Shown: positions 1 through 6,605 of the stretch, in pieces
How positions within the stretch are numbered: position 1 is the first letter of the stretch
How the letters are laid out: each line of letters opens with the position of its first letter
Virus record (IMG/VR): IMGVR_UViG_3300009034_000593
Span: 1-28,628 of that record
Source: a virus
Reading direction: 5' to 3' (one strand)
DNA: 28,628 bases
The notes under the pieces: model-generated
Seen by the model: only the letters and a program-made list of their open reading frames with translations
Database searches by the model: none
What the model was told of the DNA's origin: nothing
Program-made: the position numbers and the translations under genes

Positions 1-9
1 GACAATAAA

Positions 10-156
10 TCATTCTTTATTCCAATCTTTCTTACATAATACTTCTGGAGTACTCTCATCTAGTAAATATAGAAACTCAGCATAAGGACATTTCCTTCTT
101 AGACATACTAAATTAGAAGGACTACACTCTAACATTTTCTTTTGTCTTTCATTCAT
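10..156 (-). CDS. Cys-rich microprotein, 48 aa
   Basis: This short open frame starts with ATG directly after the TAG stop of the upstream gene (zero-base spacing) and ends in TGA, so it continues the leftward operon. The product carries four cysteines (C11, C18, C23, C41), the first three spaced C-x6-C-x4-C, which could bind zinc or an iron-sulphur cluster. I recognise no family. The tight packing and purine-rich codon use match its neighbours and support a real gene. The role is unknown; it could equally be a structural zinc-binding protein or a small metal-cluster protein. Confidence 0.5.
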   Translation of the reverse strand: MNERQKKMLECSPSNLVCLRRKCPYAEFLYLLDESTPEVLCKKDWNKE

Positions 157-435
157 CTATCTTTTCCAACCATATTCTATCACTCTTCCACCACATTTCT
201 TATGTATTGAAACTGTAGATAAACAGTAAGGACACATAAAAGATGTTATCTTATTTCTTGAGATAATCATTTTATTACACTTCAAACATCTATATACTCT
301 AGTTTTAGGTACTAATCCAGTTCTTTTATTAGAAATAGTAGGAGAAAAGATACGTTCAGTATGTATCTCTCTCCTAGGGTAGTTGGTGTGTACTTTAGGT
401 TTATGTATTTTATCTCTTATATGTCTATCTACCAT
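157..435 (-). CDS. Zinc-ribbon protein, 92 aa
   Basis: A small basic protein with a C-terminal zinc ribbon: C50-x2-C53 and C68-x2-C71, with C81 nearby. The N-terminal 45 residues are rich in Lys, Arg and His and look disordered or nucleic-acid binding. It starts at ATG and overlaps the end of the upstream gene by 11 bases, so the two are translationally coupled. Zinc ribbons of this kind in archaea and their viruses often bind nucleic acid or modulate transcription, but nothing here identifies a partner. Function is unknown; the zinc-binding call is sound, the nucleic-acid role is inference. Confidence 0.7.
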   Translation of the reverse strand: MVDRHIRDKIHKPKVHTNYPRREIHTERIFSPTISNKRTGLVPKTRVYRCLKCNKMIISRNKITSFMCPYCLSTVSIHKKCGGRVIEYGWKR

Positions 436-655
436 TTAATTTCTCTCTGTTCTTTGGGTTGTCTAACCATTTAGACATACATTTAAGGTTACAGAAGTCA
501 AATCCATCTATACTACACTCTTCATAAGAATGTTTCCATACTTCTAGTTCAATGTATGTATCTCTATCTACATATTCTGTACAGTAGTCACAATAAGTTC
601 TTTCTTCTAGTATTTTATTACACTCTTTACATTTTCTTTCTATTTTATTACCCAT
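425..655 (-). CDS. Small multi-cysteine zinc protein, 76 aa
   Basis: The protein has two tandem zinc knuckles at the N-terminus, C9-x2-C12 and C22-x2-C25, then C47, and a C55-x3-C59 pair in the sequence FCNLKCMSKWL, which resembles the last half of TRASH/MYM-type treble-clef fingers. Seven cysteines suggest up to two zinc sites. It starts at ATG only four bases after the radA stop and overlaps the next gene, so it is part of the leftward operon. I do not recognise the family; regulatory or protein-binding roles are typical for such folds but cannot be shown here. Confidence 0.7.
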   Translation of the reverse strand: MGNKIERKCKECNKILEERTYCDYCTEYVDRDTYIELEVWKHSYEECSIDGFDFCNLKCMSKWLDNPKNREKLNGR

Positions 656-658
656 TTA

Positions 659-1624
659 TTATCCATCCCTTATTCCACTAGCATCTATTCTATATACAGC
701 TTCTCCATAAGGTACAGGAGCATCATATACAATAAACTTCCATGTCTTATCTTTCCTAGATATCTGATCTAATGCTACTAAGAAAGTACCACTATGCTCT
801 AGTAGTTTACCTCCTGTAGCTTTAGATCTAGTACCTTCTTTCTTCAATACTCCTAATTGAGCACCTGCATCTGGAATACCCATTACCTGTACTGTTAGTA
901 CGATAGCTATATTATATTTACTAGCTAATGTTTGTAGATATCCTATATGTCTACCTATCTCTTGACTTCTATCTGCTAGTCTGGTTCTACCAGTATAATC
1001 ACTTCTGAACTTAGCAATGAATGAGTCTATAACTATAAGTCCTATATCTAGTCCTTCTTTTATCTTCTTCTCAATAAGCTCATAAGCTCTAAATTGAGAT
1101 GTAACACCAGATATGAACTTAGAAGGAACTACTAATACATCTTCAGCTAAATCTATCTTAACTCCTTGTGCTTCTGCTATTTCTTCTATTCTCTCTGGAG
1201 TAAATGTTTGAGGTTCTGTTTCTACCCAAGCAGATTTCCTATTATATTGTTTTTTATTATTAACTACTAATTGATGAGATATCTGTGTCTTACCAGTACC
1301 AAACTCACCTTTAAATTCAGTAATAGCATCTGTCCATACTCCACCTTTGAGTAGTTTATCTATTCTAGCAGAACCAGTAGATATTTTCTTTAAGTTCTTT
1401 TCTCTGTATTCTTTTAAATCTTGTGCTGTCATTATAACAACAGGACTAGCTTTATCTTTAGCATCATTGATAATCTCTTGAGCTTTCTTAGCTGATATAC
1501 CTAAATATGAACCTAATTCACTGGGTTTCATTATAGATATCTGTTCAGCTTCTTTAATTCCATATTTGATTAGTACTTCTACTTTCTTTGGTCCAATTCC
1601 TTTTATTTCACTTAATTCTACCAT
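659..1624 (-). CDS. radA: RadA-like archaeal recombinase
   Basis: A RecA/Rad51-family ATPase expected to form filaments on single-stranded DNA and catalyse strand exchange in viral recombination, repair or replication restart. Residues 3-57 form a helix-hairpin-helix domain (IKGIGPKKVE, then a second HhH-like segment), as in archaeal RadA. The ATPase core follows: Walker A GEFGTGKT at 106-113, Walker B LIVID at 196-200, a GRTRLADRSQE segment at 212-222, and the L2 region with GTRSKATGGK around 264-273. The length of 321 residues matches cellular archaeal RadA. The polymerisation motif in the linker, normally FxxA, reads I64-M-T-A67, so the usual phenylalanine is isoleucine. It overlaps the upstream gene by seven bases. 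The family call is firm; whether it acts as recombinase or as a DnaB-loading or regulatory paralogue is open. Confidence 0.93.
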   Translation of the reverse strand: MVELSEIKGIGPKKVEVLIKYGIKEAEQISIMKPSELGSYLGISAKKAQEIINDAKDKASPVVIMTAQDLKEYREKNLKKISTGSARIDKLLKGGVWTDAITEFKGEFGTGKTQISHQLVVNNKKQYNRKSAWVETEPQTFTPERIEEIAEAQGVKIDLAEDVLVVPSKFISGVTSQFRAYELIEKKIKEGLDIGLIVIDSFIAKFRSDYTGRTRLADRSQEIGRHIGYLQTLASKYNIAIVLTVQVMGIPDAGAQLGVLKKEGTRSKATGGKLLEHSGTFLVALDQISRKDKTWKFIVYDAPVPYGEAVYRIDASGIRDG

Positions 1625-2112
1625 AATTCTATCTCCTCTTGATCTTCATTACTTCTCCACTTCTTAACTATTAATCCATTTGGTAATTTAAAGATATAAG
1701 ATATAGGTATTATTATACCAGTACTTAGTTTTTCTTCCTCTAAAGTTGAATATGTTTTAACTTTAGTATGAGTTTCTTTAAGAATATGATATTTACCAGA
1801 GTTAATATACACTAATATCTCATCCATTTCTTTATCATTAGCCTCTCTCCAGCTATTAGGCTGAGGTTCCCATGAAGTCATATAAGTAATTGTTGGATAA
1901 TGATGTACTTTTATCTTCTTCTCTATTGGAGGGGCATATCCTCTTGGATCTTTACCTTGATAGATAAGCCAATACCATATCTCTATAAATTCTTCATTCC
2001 AATATTGAGCTACTTGTATATATTCATCTAAGCTTTTCTTTGGATAGTCTGTATTAAGAATATAGACTAGCTTCCATCCTTGAGGCTTAATAATTTCCTC
2101 TCTGTTAGACAT
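1618..2112 (-). CDS. Uncharacterised protein, 164 aa
   Basis: A soluble protein with many aromatic residues (several Trp and Tyr between positions 13 and 85) and no signal peptide, membrane segment or cysteine motif. I see no known catalytic signature. It lies between the ParB-like gene and radA and overlaps both (8 bases upstream, 7 downstream), so it is co-translated with DNA-handling proteins; that context suggests, but does not show, a role in replication or partition. The start ATG at 2112 follows a suitable purine-rich stretch. It could be a virus-specific orphan. Confidence 0.7.
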   Translation of the reverse strand: MSNREEIIKPQGWKLVYILNTDYPKKSLDEYIQVAQYWNEEFIEIWYWLIYQGKDPRGYAPPIEKKIKVHHYPTITYMTSWEPQPNSWREANDKEMDEILVYINSGKYHILKETHTKVKTYSTLEEEKLSTGIIIPISYIFKLPNGLIVKKWRSNEDQEEIELW

Positions 2113-2989
2113 GTCTACTCCTCAACTCATCTATACTCTTAGGTATTATATACATTCTATACCAAGACTTAGTTACTACTTCTAAGAATTCTCCATGTTT
2201 CTCATCTGCATATTGTCTAGCTTCTTCTTCTGATGCTTTGTTAATAGGAATAAAATATTCTACTCTTTTAGGTTGTCCTACTCTTATTCCTATCTCTTGT
2301 TCCATGTCTCTATAGATACTTCCATATCTAAGTGGATACCAGAACTCTTTAACTACTTTAGCTACTTCTGGATGAGTAGTTTCTAACTGTTCTATTCTGC
2401 TGATTACTTTCTTAGCATTATTCTTGAATTTAAGTAAGTCTTCTCTTTGTAGATTCTCTTTTTGGCATCTATCTATCCAATATTTCCATTCTTCTTCTGG
2501 AAAATCATGGATAGCTTGAACAGTTCTAAGTGGTAATGTCAGCGAGCTGACATTCTTCTCTCCTACTCTTAAAGAGGCTAAATGTTCGGTTATTAATGTT
2601 CTAGATTTATGAACATTATATGCTATTTCCTCTTGAGTCATTCCCATTTCTTGCATCTTAGAATAAGCTGTTGCTCTTTCTATCCATAGTAAATCTTTCC
2701 TTACATCATTCTCTATCAATCCAGTTACTAATGCTTCATTTGTATCTACATTCTCTATAAGGCAAGGCATAGTCTTTAATCCTGCTATCTTACTTGCTTC
2801 ATGTCTTCTAGAACCAATTACTAGTTCATATCCATCCTTTACTTCTCTGACTATTACTGGCTGTATAATACCTCTCTTTCCTTGTTTTACTCTAGCTTTG
2901 ATAGATTCTACTAAGCTAGTTAAATCTCCTAAATCTTGTCTAGGATTGATAGTTGATTTTTTTATTTTCTTAATATCTATTTCTTTCAT
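2105..2989 (-). CDS. ParB/Spo0J-like DNA-binding protein (copy 1)
   Basis: A ParB-type protein expected to bind a centromere-like DNA site for partition, nucleoid-type complex formation or transcription control. The N-terminal ParB nuclease-like domain has the NPR motif (15-17), the core GSRRHEA (59-65), which corresponds to the CTP-binding arginine patch in studied ParBs, and an ENDVRKDL box (93-100). A helix-turn-helix follows at about 118-140 (MTQEEIAYNVHKSRTLITEHL). The C-terminal half, about 150-294, is not recognised. No ParA partner is in the window. The coding sequence contains a 20-base near-perfect palindrome at 2535-2554. It starts at ATG 2989 and overlaps both neighbours. A second ParB-like gene lies in the opposite operon at 6606-7505. 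Confidence 0.87.
   Translation of the reverse strand: MKEIDIKKIKKSTINPRQDLGDLTSLVESIKARVKQGKRGIIQPVIVREVKDGYELVIGSRRHEASKIAGLKTMPCLIENVDTNEALVTGLIENDVRKDLLWIERATAYSKMQEMGMTQEEIAYNVHKSRTLITEHLASLRVGEKNVSSLTLPLRTVQAIHDFPEEEWKYWIDRCQKENLQREDLLKFKNNAKKVISRIEQLETTHPEVAKVVKEFWYPLRYGSIYRDMEQEIGIRVGQPKRVEYFIPINKASEEEARQYADEKHGEFLEVVTKSWYRMYIIPKSIDELRSRHV
2535..2554. repeat. 20-bp palindrome inside parB-like copy 1 (candidate parS or operator)
   Basis: Two perfect 9-base arms, AATGTCAGC and GCTGACATT, flank a 2-base centre (GA). The site is locally GC-rich and contains a CpG, both rare in this AT-rich window. On the coding strand it forces the codons GTC, AGC, TCG and CTG, which neighbouring genes seldom use. 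Bacterial parS sites are similarly short palindromes placed near parB. The palindrome is directly visible; the binding role is inference. Confidence 0.55.
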
Positions 2990-3174
2990 TTACTTTTCCT
3001 CTTTAACCATTTTTCATAGCAATCTGTATGGAAGAATAAATCTTTTAACTTTTTACAGAAAGGAACTATACTCCCTGGAGGAGGAGTTCCTTTACAATGT
3101 CTAACTTCCACCCAAATCCATCCTTCATCAAATGGTGGTACTCTTTTACCACATTCATCACAATCTGGAAACAT
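2986..3174 (-). CDS. Small zinc-binding protein, 62 aa
   Basis: The product begins with a C5-x2-C8 pair (CDEC), followed by C27, C40 and a terminal HTDCYEKWL segment with H49 and C52. The pattern resembles short treble-clef or LIM/TRASH-like zinc fingers in which the final Cys is followed by an aromatic-rich helix; the gene at 425-655 ends in a comparable CMSKWL helix. It overlaps the ParB-like gene by four bases (ATGA). The start ATG lies one base after the preceding small gene. The zinc-binding inference is good; the biological role is unknown. Confidence 0.68.
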   Translation of the reverse strand: MFPDCDECGKRVPPFDEGWIWVEVRHCKGTPPPGSIVPFCKKLKDLFFHTDCYEKWLKRKSK

Positions 3175-3175
3175 C

Positions 3176-3319
3176 TTATTCTTCTCCTAATATTGCTAAT
3201 GCTTCACTTATTTTCTGTATAGCTCTTAATGCTTTAGGACTAGTACAATGAGTTAGTTGTCTCAAGCCTATTCCTATGTACTTAAGAGCATTCTTAATTC
3301 TTTCTTCTTCTGTTTTCAT
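3176..3319 (-). CDS. Helical microprotein, 47 aa
   Basis: A short frame from ATG at 3319, whose start overlaps the TGA stop of the upstream SWIM gene (ATGA), to TAA at 3178-3176, one base before the next start. The product is alpha-helical by composition, with an acidic start (KTEEERIKNALKYIGIG) and a second amphipathic segment (ALRAIQKISEALAIL). No motif is recognised. Perfect junctions on both sides and the lack of any other explanation for this 140-base gap support it as a real gene. Helical proteins of this size in viral operons are often host-protein inhibitors, but that is speculation. Confidence 0.6.
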   Translation of the reverse strand: MKTEEERIKNALKYIGIGLRQLTHCTSPKALRAIQKISEALAILGEE

Positions 3320-3501
3320 ATTTTATTCACTCCTAACTTTTCTTTCAAATATCTTATATGTTTACACATCTTACCAGGATTTCTCTGTCCATAAGGACAG
3401 TTACATACAAATCCTTTATAGTCCAACCAAATAGTATATTCATGATCATTACTTAATACACTCCAGACTCTAGGTGCTATCTGCTTTATTTTTATTACCA
3501 T
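3316..3501 (-). CDS. SWIM-type zinc-finger protein, 61 aa
   Basis: The protein is almost only a SWIM domain: a beta-rich lead (IKQIAPRVWSVLSNDHEYTIWL) followed by C33-x-C35-x10-C46-x-H48, the classic CxC...CxH zinc signature. SWIM domains bind DNA or proteins and occur in archaeal proteins linked to recombination; in eukaryotes SWIM proteins such as SWS1 act with Rad51 paralogues. A RadA gene lies in the same operon, so a recombination accessory role is a reasonable guess. The frame is open upstream to a TTG at 3537, but the ATG at 3501 has a GGAAG Shine-Dalgarno sequence and reduces the overlap with the upstream gene, so I chose it. Confidence 0.75.
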   Translation of the reverse strand: MVIKIKQIAPRVWSVLSNDHEYTIWLDYKGFVCNCPYGQRNPGKMCKHIRYLKEKLGVNKI

Positions 3502-3895
3502 TTTCTTTATCTTCCTTCTTTTCCTTTTGTATGACAATATATCCTGTTCTTATCATATATCCAAATAGAGCAGTAAAAGTCCATAAGTCTCTCTTTACAC
3601 TACATACAGGAACAAAATGTTTCTTTGGTATTGTACTATGTTCAACAACACTATCAGTCTTTTCATCTAAAGAAAGATAGTTCTTATAATCTCTATCAGA
3701 TATAAATGCATGTATTCCAATGAAATTCTCATTAGCTTCTCCTGTATAGAAGATGTAATATTTATCAATCTGTATCTTAAGTATAGCTCTAGTTGATAAT
3801 TTTAATAAGCTCTTCATATCCTCTAATTCTATTATATGTATTCTAGGTGGAGAAGGTCTATGTATATTAACTCTTCCATTTTTATTTTCACTCAT
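3470..3895 (-). CDS. Uncharacterised protein, 141 aa
   Basis: A soluble protein with mixed alpha/beta composition. The central part (residues about 35-110) is rich in aromatic and beta-forming residues and the last 20 residues are a charged Lys/Glu/Asn tail that is probably disordered. I see no catalytic motif, cysteine cluster or membrane segment. It starts at ATG 3895, overlapping the upstream gene by four bases (ATGA), and runs into the SWIM gene downstream. It is likely a virus-specific protein of the replication/recombination operon; no function can be assigned. Confidence 0.68.
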   Translation of the reverse strand: MSENKNGRVNIHRPSPPRIHIIELEDMKSLLKLSTRAILKIQIDKYYIFYTGEANENFIGIHAFISDRDYKNYLSLDEKTDSVVEHSTIPKKHFVPVCSVKRDLWTFTALFGYMIRTGYIVIQKEKKEDKENGNKNKADST

Positions 3896-4194
3896 ACTAA
3901 ATCCTCAATTAAGCTTCTTATTTGACATTTAAGATAATCTGCTTTAGGATTATTATAATCTCCTAAGTCTTCTAGATAATATCTCAACTTACTTTTAAAA
4001 TCCATATCTGTTACAAGAATTTTAGTTTTCTTAGGGAATGACATTTTAGTTCCATCAAATCTAGGTGTTAGGCTTTGATTAGTCTTAATATCAAAATGAT
4101 ATCTAAAGAATAACTCAAAGTCTTCAGATAATTCTTTTAGTTTGTCTACTACAATAGTAGTGATATCTGCACTTCCTTTAATATTAACTACCAA
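3892..4194 (-). CDS. Uncharacterised small protein, 100 aa
   Basis: A 100-residue protein without recognisable motifs. It begins with a short beta segment, then an amphipathic helix (VDKLKELSEDFELFF), a basic middle part, and an acidic helical C-terminus with a single Cys. The start is TTG at 4194, overlapping the DHH gene's TAG by a few bases, with GGAAG about eight bases upstream serving as ribosome-binding site. The coupling to the DHH phosphoesterase gene suggests a shared process but shows no mechanism. It may be an orphan. Confidence 0.62.
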   Translation of the reverse strand: MVVNIKGSADITTIVVDKLKELSEDFELFFRYHFDIKTNQSLTPRFDGTKMSFPKKTKILVTDMDFKSKLRYYLEDLGDYNNPKADYLKCQIRSLIEDLV

Positions 4195-5192
4195 GATACA
4201 GTCTTCCTTAATATTTCAATTACATCCCTAGTAGATTGATCCTTTTCTAATGATCCTCCACAATAACCAGAATGTCCTCCAACTTTTATACCATAAGAAG
4301 ATAACTTATTAGCTACATACTTAGCTAGTTCTCCTCTTAAAGAGATATGCTTAGTCTGACTATTGATTATTATCCAAGTAATATTTCCATTCATTGCTCT
4401 TAATTTAGAAGCTACTCTACTAGCTTGTTTATACTTAGAGTCTATTTTTACAATAGATATATCTCTATTTATTTGTATAGCTCTTAATCCTTTCTTACCC
4501 CATACTTCATTCTCATCATTACCAATTAATTCCATATCAGATTCCATTGCTTTATTAGTTAAGATATCAAGTGGAGATTTAGCTCTTAATACTATATTTA
4601 GTGCTTCTACTGCTGATCCTAATCTACACATAGCATTAACTGGAGATGATAATAGTTTATAGACAGGATATGCATATTCAGATATTTTGTTATATCTGCT
4701 CTTATAGATACTAGATCTTCTTTCAAATAAGAATGTGTTATTATCCCATATTTCATCTGGTGTCAAAGCTACTTGTCCATCTCCTAATAGTCCTCCAACT
4801 ACTTTCCATTTATGTTCATCAGGTATCTTATCTTTAAGTAACTCATATACTATTCCAGTAGTTGGTATATTATTCCATATCAAATTAAATTGTCTATCTT
4901 TTTCAGGCATCTCAGGTGGATGATGATCTATAACTATTCCATGAAAGTCTTTATCTAGTGGCATACCTAAGTCTAGTCCTAAATCAACATATGTATTCTT
5001 CCCTGTTTCTTCATCAACCATATAGATATAATTACCAAAGTTAGATGGTGATACTGCATCAATAACTTTAATAGCTGTAGATACAAGTGCAGCAGAATAT
5101 ACTCCATCAGCATCATCATGAAAAGCAATTGTTACTGGTTTACTACAGAGGTAGTCAAGGATTTCATTTATACTCATTTTTTTATATTTCAA
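4188..5192 (-). CDS. DHH/DHHA1-family phosphoesterase (RecJ/GAN/NrnA-like)
   Basis: A manganese-dependent phosphoesterase or nuclease of the DHH superfamily. The N-terminal DHH domain shows HDDADG at 25-30, an aspartate-rich segment around 70-80, and the name-giving DHHP at 89-92. The DHHA1 substrate-binding domain ends with GGHSGYCGG at 305-313. Family members include RecJ and the archaeal GINS-associated nuclease (5'-3' single-strand exonucleases) and NrnA-type oligonucleotide hydrolases; 334 residues fits a compact GAN- or NrnA-like form, and I cannot choose between exonuclease and nanoRNase. It is the first gene of the leftward operon. The start is TTG at 5192, preceded by TAAGAGGAAA at suitable spacing; an in-frame ATG at 5177 lacks a site. 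Its operon partners RadA and ParB suit DNA-end processing. Confidence 0.88.
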   Translation of the reverse strand: MKYKKMSINEILDYLCSKPVTIAFHDDADGVYSAALVSTAIKVIDAVSPSNFGNYIYMVDEETGKNTYVDLGLDLGMPLDKDFHGIVIDHHPPEMPEKDRQFNLIWNNIPTTGIVYELLKDKIPDEHKWKVVGGLLGDGQVALTPDEIWDNNTFLFERRSSIYKSRYNKISEYAYPVYKLLSSPVNAMCRLGSAVEALNIVLRAKSPLDILTNKAMESDMELIGNDENEVWGKKGLRAIQINRDISIVKIDSKYKQASRVASKLRAMNGNITWIIINSQTKHISLRGELAKYVANKLSSYGIKVGGHSGYCGGSLEKDQSTRDVIEILRKTVSW

Positions 5193-5239
5193 ATATTTAT
5201 TTTCCTCTTAAACTAATAAATAAGATATGTCATTACATG

Positions 5240-5247
5240 TATAAAAG
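5240..5247 (-). promoter_or_regulatory. Archaeal-type TATA box for the leftward operon
   Basis: On the minus strand the sequence reads GAAA-CTTTTATA, a purine-rich BRE-like segment followed by an archaeal TATA element. Transcription would start about 25 bases further, near 5215-5220, just ahead of the TAAGAGGAAA ribosome-binding site of the DHH gene. The position in a divergent intergenic region supports it. The call is from consensus only. Confidence 0.5.
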
Positions 5248-5263
5248 TTTCTATTTTATTAAG

Positions 5264-5272
5264 TTTTAAATA
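5264..5272 (+). promoter_or_regulatory. Archaeal-type TATA box for the rightward operon
   Basis: TTTTAAATA on the plus strand is close to the archaeal TATA consensus, and lies about 65 bases before the ATG at 5330. The expected start site is near 5295, giving a leader of about 35 bases that includes the GGAGTGG ribosome-binding site at 5312-5318. The two TATA boxes lie back to back within 35 bases, so one DNA-binding protein could control both operons. Confidence 0.5.
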
Positions 5273-5329
5273 CTAGTTTTACCGTATTAAGAATACTTAA
5301 AATAAATATTTGGAGTGGATGAATGAAAA

Positions 5330-6403
5330 ATGAATATACCTGAAAAAAGTATTAAAAGAATAAAGTCCTATGCAAAGCAAATAGGAAGAACAGAAAAAGA
5401 ACTAAAATCCTTATATGAGAAAATATATCAGAAAGATGAATTAGATTATCCTAAGTATAATTCTAACACACATCATGGTAGAGCTATTATAGAATTAAGA
5501 AGAACTCTAATAGAAGAAGAGGGATTAGATAGATCCACTGCTATTCTATTCAGAGGATTCTTCTTTGCAGATACTGATGTAATAGATTTTGTAGATATAA
5601 TGAAGAATAAAGCTAAGTCATGGTATAATAATCCTATACTTAAGCCTAGAGCACTTAGAACTCATATGGTTACTAAAGATGGTACTCCACTAGATACTAG
5701 AAAGATAGTTGATTTCCAAGAAAACACTAATTACTTACAACCATTTGGTGAAGATGACCATAGTTTCTTTAGAGCTTTATTTGGTATAGCTGGAGAAGGT
5801 AAAGAGATGAAGAATGCTAAACTAATTAAACTAAACAATAATAGTCCAATGGATATAGAGATGACATACATGCCTTGGCAATTATATGATTTCAGAGCTA
5901 CTATTAGGAAGAAGAAGAAAGCAAGTAATTCTAATATTTTAGAGTTAAATGCTACATCTGTTACTAAATTTAAACCATCAGATGTATCATTAGATAGTGA
6001 AGCTAAAGTAGATTTAGTTAGAAAGAATAAAGTATGGCTTTTAGAAGATTTAGAAACAGTATGGGATATGAGTGGTAAAGATAAAAGTGAAAGAAGAAGT
6101 ACTCTAAGACAATCACCTATATTGATAGAAGCTAATGTTGTCAATATATATGCTAAAGTAAGTGTAAAAGGTAAATCAAGAACATTAAGATTAGATGATG
6201 CTGAATCTGAGAAACTAGCATCTAAGAAATATACATGTTTCTTAGCACAATACATTCCTATTGAATTTGGAGAGAACTCTAGAGTTATCCTATTAGGTTC
6301 TTTAGATAAACTTAAGAATAGAAATAACAACAATGAGGAAGAACTAATCATTAATTCTATGGGATATATTGTAGTACCAGGATATGCATGGAGAAAGGAT
6401 TAA
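5330..6403 (+). CDS. Uncharacterised protein, 357 aa; possible OB-fold ssDNA-binding protein
   Basis: First gene of the rightward operon, with ATG at 5330 behind GGAGTGG. Residues 1-60 are strongly helical and charged; residues 62-100 contain an aromatic FRGFFFADTDV stretch followed by a helix with conserved-looking KAKSWY; the middle is basic and low in complexity; the C-terminus, about 265-357, alternates beta strands (IYAKVSVKGKSRTLRL and following) and ends in GYIVVPGYAWRKD. This layout of helical N-terminus plus C-terminal beta barrel resembles archaeal virus RPA-like proteins encoded near polymerase and ParB genes, but I cannot confirm it by motif. It could instead be a virus-specific DNA-packaging or replication factor. 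The long reverse-strand open frame within it is a shadow. Confidence 0.75.
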   Translation: MNIPEKSIKRIKSYAKQIGRTEKELKSLYEKIYQKDELDYPKYNSNTHHGRAIIELRRTLIEEEGLDRSTAILFRGFFFADTDVIDFVDIMKNKAKSWYNNPILKPRALRTHMVTKDGTPLDTRKIVDFQENTNYLQPFGEDDHSFFRALFGIAGEGKEMKNAKLIKLNNNSPMDIEMTYMPWQLYDFRATIRKKKKASNSNILELNATSVTKFKPSDVSLDSEAKVDLVRKNKVWLLEDLETVWDMSGKDKSERRSTLRQSPILIEANVVNIYAKVSVKGKSRTLRLDDAESEKLASKKYTCFLAQYIPIEFGENSRVILLGSLDKLKNRNNNNEEELIINSMGYIVVPGYAWRKD

Positions 6404-6404
6404 A

Positions 6405-6593
6405 ATGGATTATCCTACTAGTAAATGTCCTGAATGTGGAAATGAATGTAGAATTGAAACTACTCAAGGAAACTTAGAAAGTGATGATTTACTTACATGT
6501 ACAATAGTCTGCAATAAATGTGAAAAGCTATTCAATAAGTTTCAGACATATGATTGGACAGAATGGATAGAAGGCGAATATGAAGAAGATTGA
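6405..6593 (+). CDS. Zinc-ribbon protein, 62 aa
   Basis: The product has C8-x2-C11 and C15 near the N-terminus and C32, C36-x2-C39 later, the pattern of a small zinc ribbon, followed by an acidic tail. The frame is open further upstream to 6384, but the ATG at 6405 lies one base after the previous stop with GAGAAAGGA ahead of it and avoids overlap, so it is the better start. It sits between the possible ssDNA-binding protein and the second ParB-like protein. Role unknown; nucleic-acid or protein binding is a guess. Confidence 0.7.
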   Translation: MDYPTSKCPECGNECRIETTQGNLESDDLLTCTIVCNKCEKLFNKFQTYDWTEWIEGEYEED

Positions 6594-6605
6594 GGTGAAT
6601 AAGAT

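Noticed and set aside
3061-3090. Possible hairpin GGAACT...AGTTCC in the small zinc gene
   Set aside because: Only 6-base arms with a long loop, inside coding sequence; not distinguishable from chance.
4363-4662. Plus-strand open frame inside the DHH gene
   Set aside because: The DHH gene has clear motifs on the opposite strand and the hydrophobic product is typical of antisense reading.
5731-6351. Long open frame on the minus strand (206 codons) inside the 357-aa gene
   Set aside because: It is antisense to a gene with good start signals; its Leu/Ser/Ile/Phe-rich product is the usual result of reading purine-rich coding DNA backwards.
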